Below are positions 63,459-64,000 of a stretch of 64,000 bases of DNA, piece by piece (position 1 is the first letter of the stretch; every line of letters starts with the position of its first letter). Origin of the DNA: JACVRN01 sp963715565 (GTDB taxonomy: Bacteria; Acidobacteriota; Blastocatellia; Pyrinomonadales; Pyrinomonadaceae); contig OY970256.1 in NCBI GenBank assembly GCA_963715565.1, forward strand, positions 5,518,001-5,582,000, read 5' to 3'. The position numbers were made by a program, and so were the translations under genes. The notes under the pieces are model-generated. The model was not told the origin of the DNA, searched no databases, and saw only the letters and a list, made by a program, of their open reading frames with translations.

Positions 63459-64000
63459 GCCCGGACTCCTTGACCAGACCCGTCTCCGCCAGAATACGGC
63501 GCAGCCGCTCGCGCGTCTTCTCTTCGACAGGGACAAGCGGCAGCCGCAAATTCTCTTCCAGCAAACCCATCAAAGCCATAGCGGCCTTGACCGGCCCCGG
63601 ACTCGATTCGATAAAGTTCGCTTCCATCAAAGGCAGCAAGTCGTAATGAGCACGCCGCGCCTCATCCCACTTGCCCGCGAGAGCGAGGTTGACAATCAAC
63701 GTCATCAAATGCGGCGCTTCGTTTGAGACGACCGAGACCACGCCGTCTGCGCCGAGCGCCATGAGCGCAAGCGTCACCGCGTCGTCACCCGACAGCACAC
63801 GAAAATGCTCGGGCCGAGCGTGCAGGATTTCCATGATCTGCGAGAAATTGCCCGAAGCTTCCTTGACGGCGGCGATGTTCTCAACGTCACGCGCTAATCG
63901 AAGAACAGTCTCGGCTGAGATATTGGAAGACGTTCGACCGGGCACGTTGTAGAGCACAACGGGAAGGGGACTAATCGCTTCCGCCACCGCGCGGAAATGT
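63445..64000 (-). CDS. dapA: 4-hydroxy-tetrahydrodipicolinate synthase, C-terminal part (runs off window)
   Basis: About 184 residues of the C-terminal part are seen and the frame is open to the window end, so the true start lies to the right. Visible are the catalytic Tyr in PVVLYNVPGRTSSN, the Schiff-base Lys in NIAAVKEASGNFSQ, and GDDAVTLALMALGADGVVS. It condenses pyruvate and aspartate semialdehyde, the product of asd in the same cluster. Confidence 0.94.
   Translation of the reverse strand, partial: HFRAVAEAISPLPVVLYNVPGRTSSNISAETVLRLARDVENIAAVKEASGNFSQIMEILHARPEHFRVLSGDDAVTLALMALGADGVVSVVSNEAPHLMTLIVNLALAGKWDEARRAHYDLLPLMEANFIESSPGPVKAAMALMGLLEENLRLPLVPVEEKTRERLRRILAETGLVKESGHAAS

Overview
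The window looks like a chromosomal segment of an Acidobacteriota genome, most likely class Blastocatellia (Pyrinomonas-like relatives). This is inferred from gene families, because there is no rRNA gene. The clues are a secreted VWA-domain protein of the acidobacterial type, a 'CPxCxRTYADE' zinc-ribbon membrane protein, paired DUF3857 transglutaminase-like proteins, TPR plus Fis-type HTH regulators, and a GC-rich core with the conserved order tig-clpP-clpX-lon-engB.

Layout. (1) 1-2.4 kb holds a truncated caspase-like gene, then a graveyard of broken genes (sensor kinase, HtrA-type protease and tyrosine recombinase fragments) abutting tRNA-Asp(GUC). (2) 2.47-18.31 kb is a 15.7-kb integrated element in tRNA-Val(UAC), bounded by 114-bp direct repeats. 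It carries an integrase, a TPR/Fis regulator with a divergent small secreted peptide and a palindromic operator, an SF3 helicase of the phage/plasmid D5 type, a membrane coiled-coil protein, an XRE regulator, and a five-gene operon hsdM-hsdS-hsdR-metallopeptidase-OLD nuclease. It has no virion genes, so it resembles a satellite or defence island. (3) 18.3-56.4 kb is core chromosome: purA, trxA, glgA, rho, engB, lon, clpX, clpP, tig, murE, envelope proteins, an NtrC-type two-component pair and an amino-acid permease, with tRNA-Lys and tRNA-Leu. (4) 56.5-59.5 kb is a gene-cassette array without an integron integrase in view. It holds a VOC protein, a DUF433/DUF5615 toxin-antitoxin-like pair, a zinc-ribbon membrane protein and a secreted protein, separated by attC-like sites, all in one orientation. 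(5) 59.5-64 kb is a lysine/diaminopimelate operon on the minus strand: dapA-dapD-dapC-like-APH-like-asd.

The most unusual structural theme is in region 3. Many intergenic gaps hold a long palindrome whose arms are built from an iterated 7-nt word (sometimes 9-nt). At least eight different words occur, the palindrome often abuts or contains the stop codon of a flanking gene, and arm lengths sometimes differ by whole 7-nt units. Several unrelated words share the same outer edge (AAAGCAG / CTGCTTT). The three strongest candidates for something not yet described are these iterated-heptamer palindromes, the peptide-TPR regulator module on the integrated element, and the integrase-less attC array in an acidobacterium.
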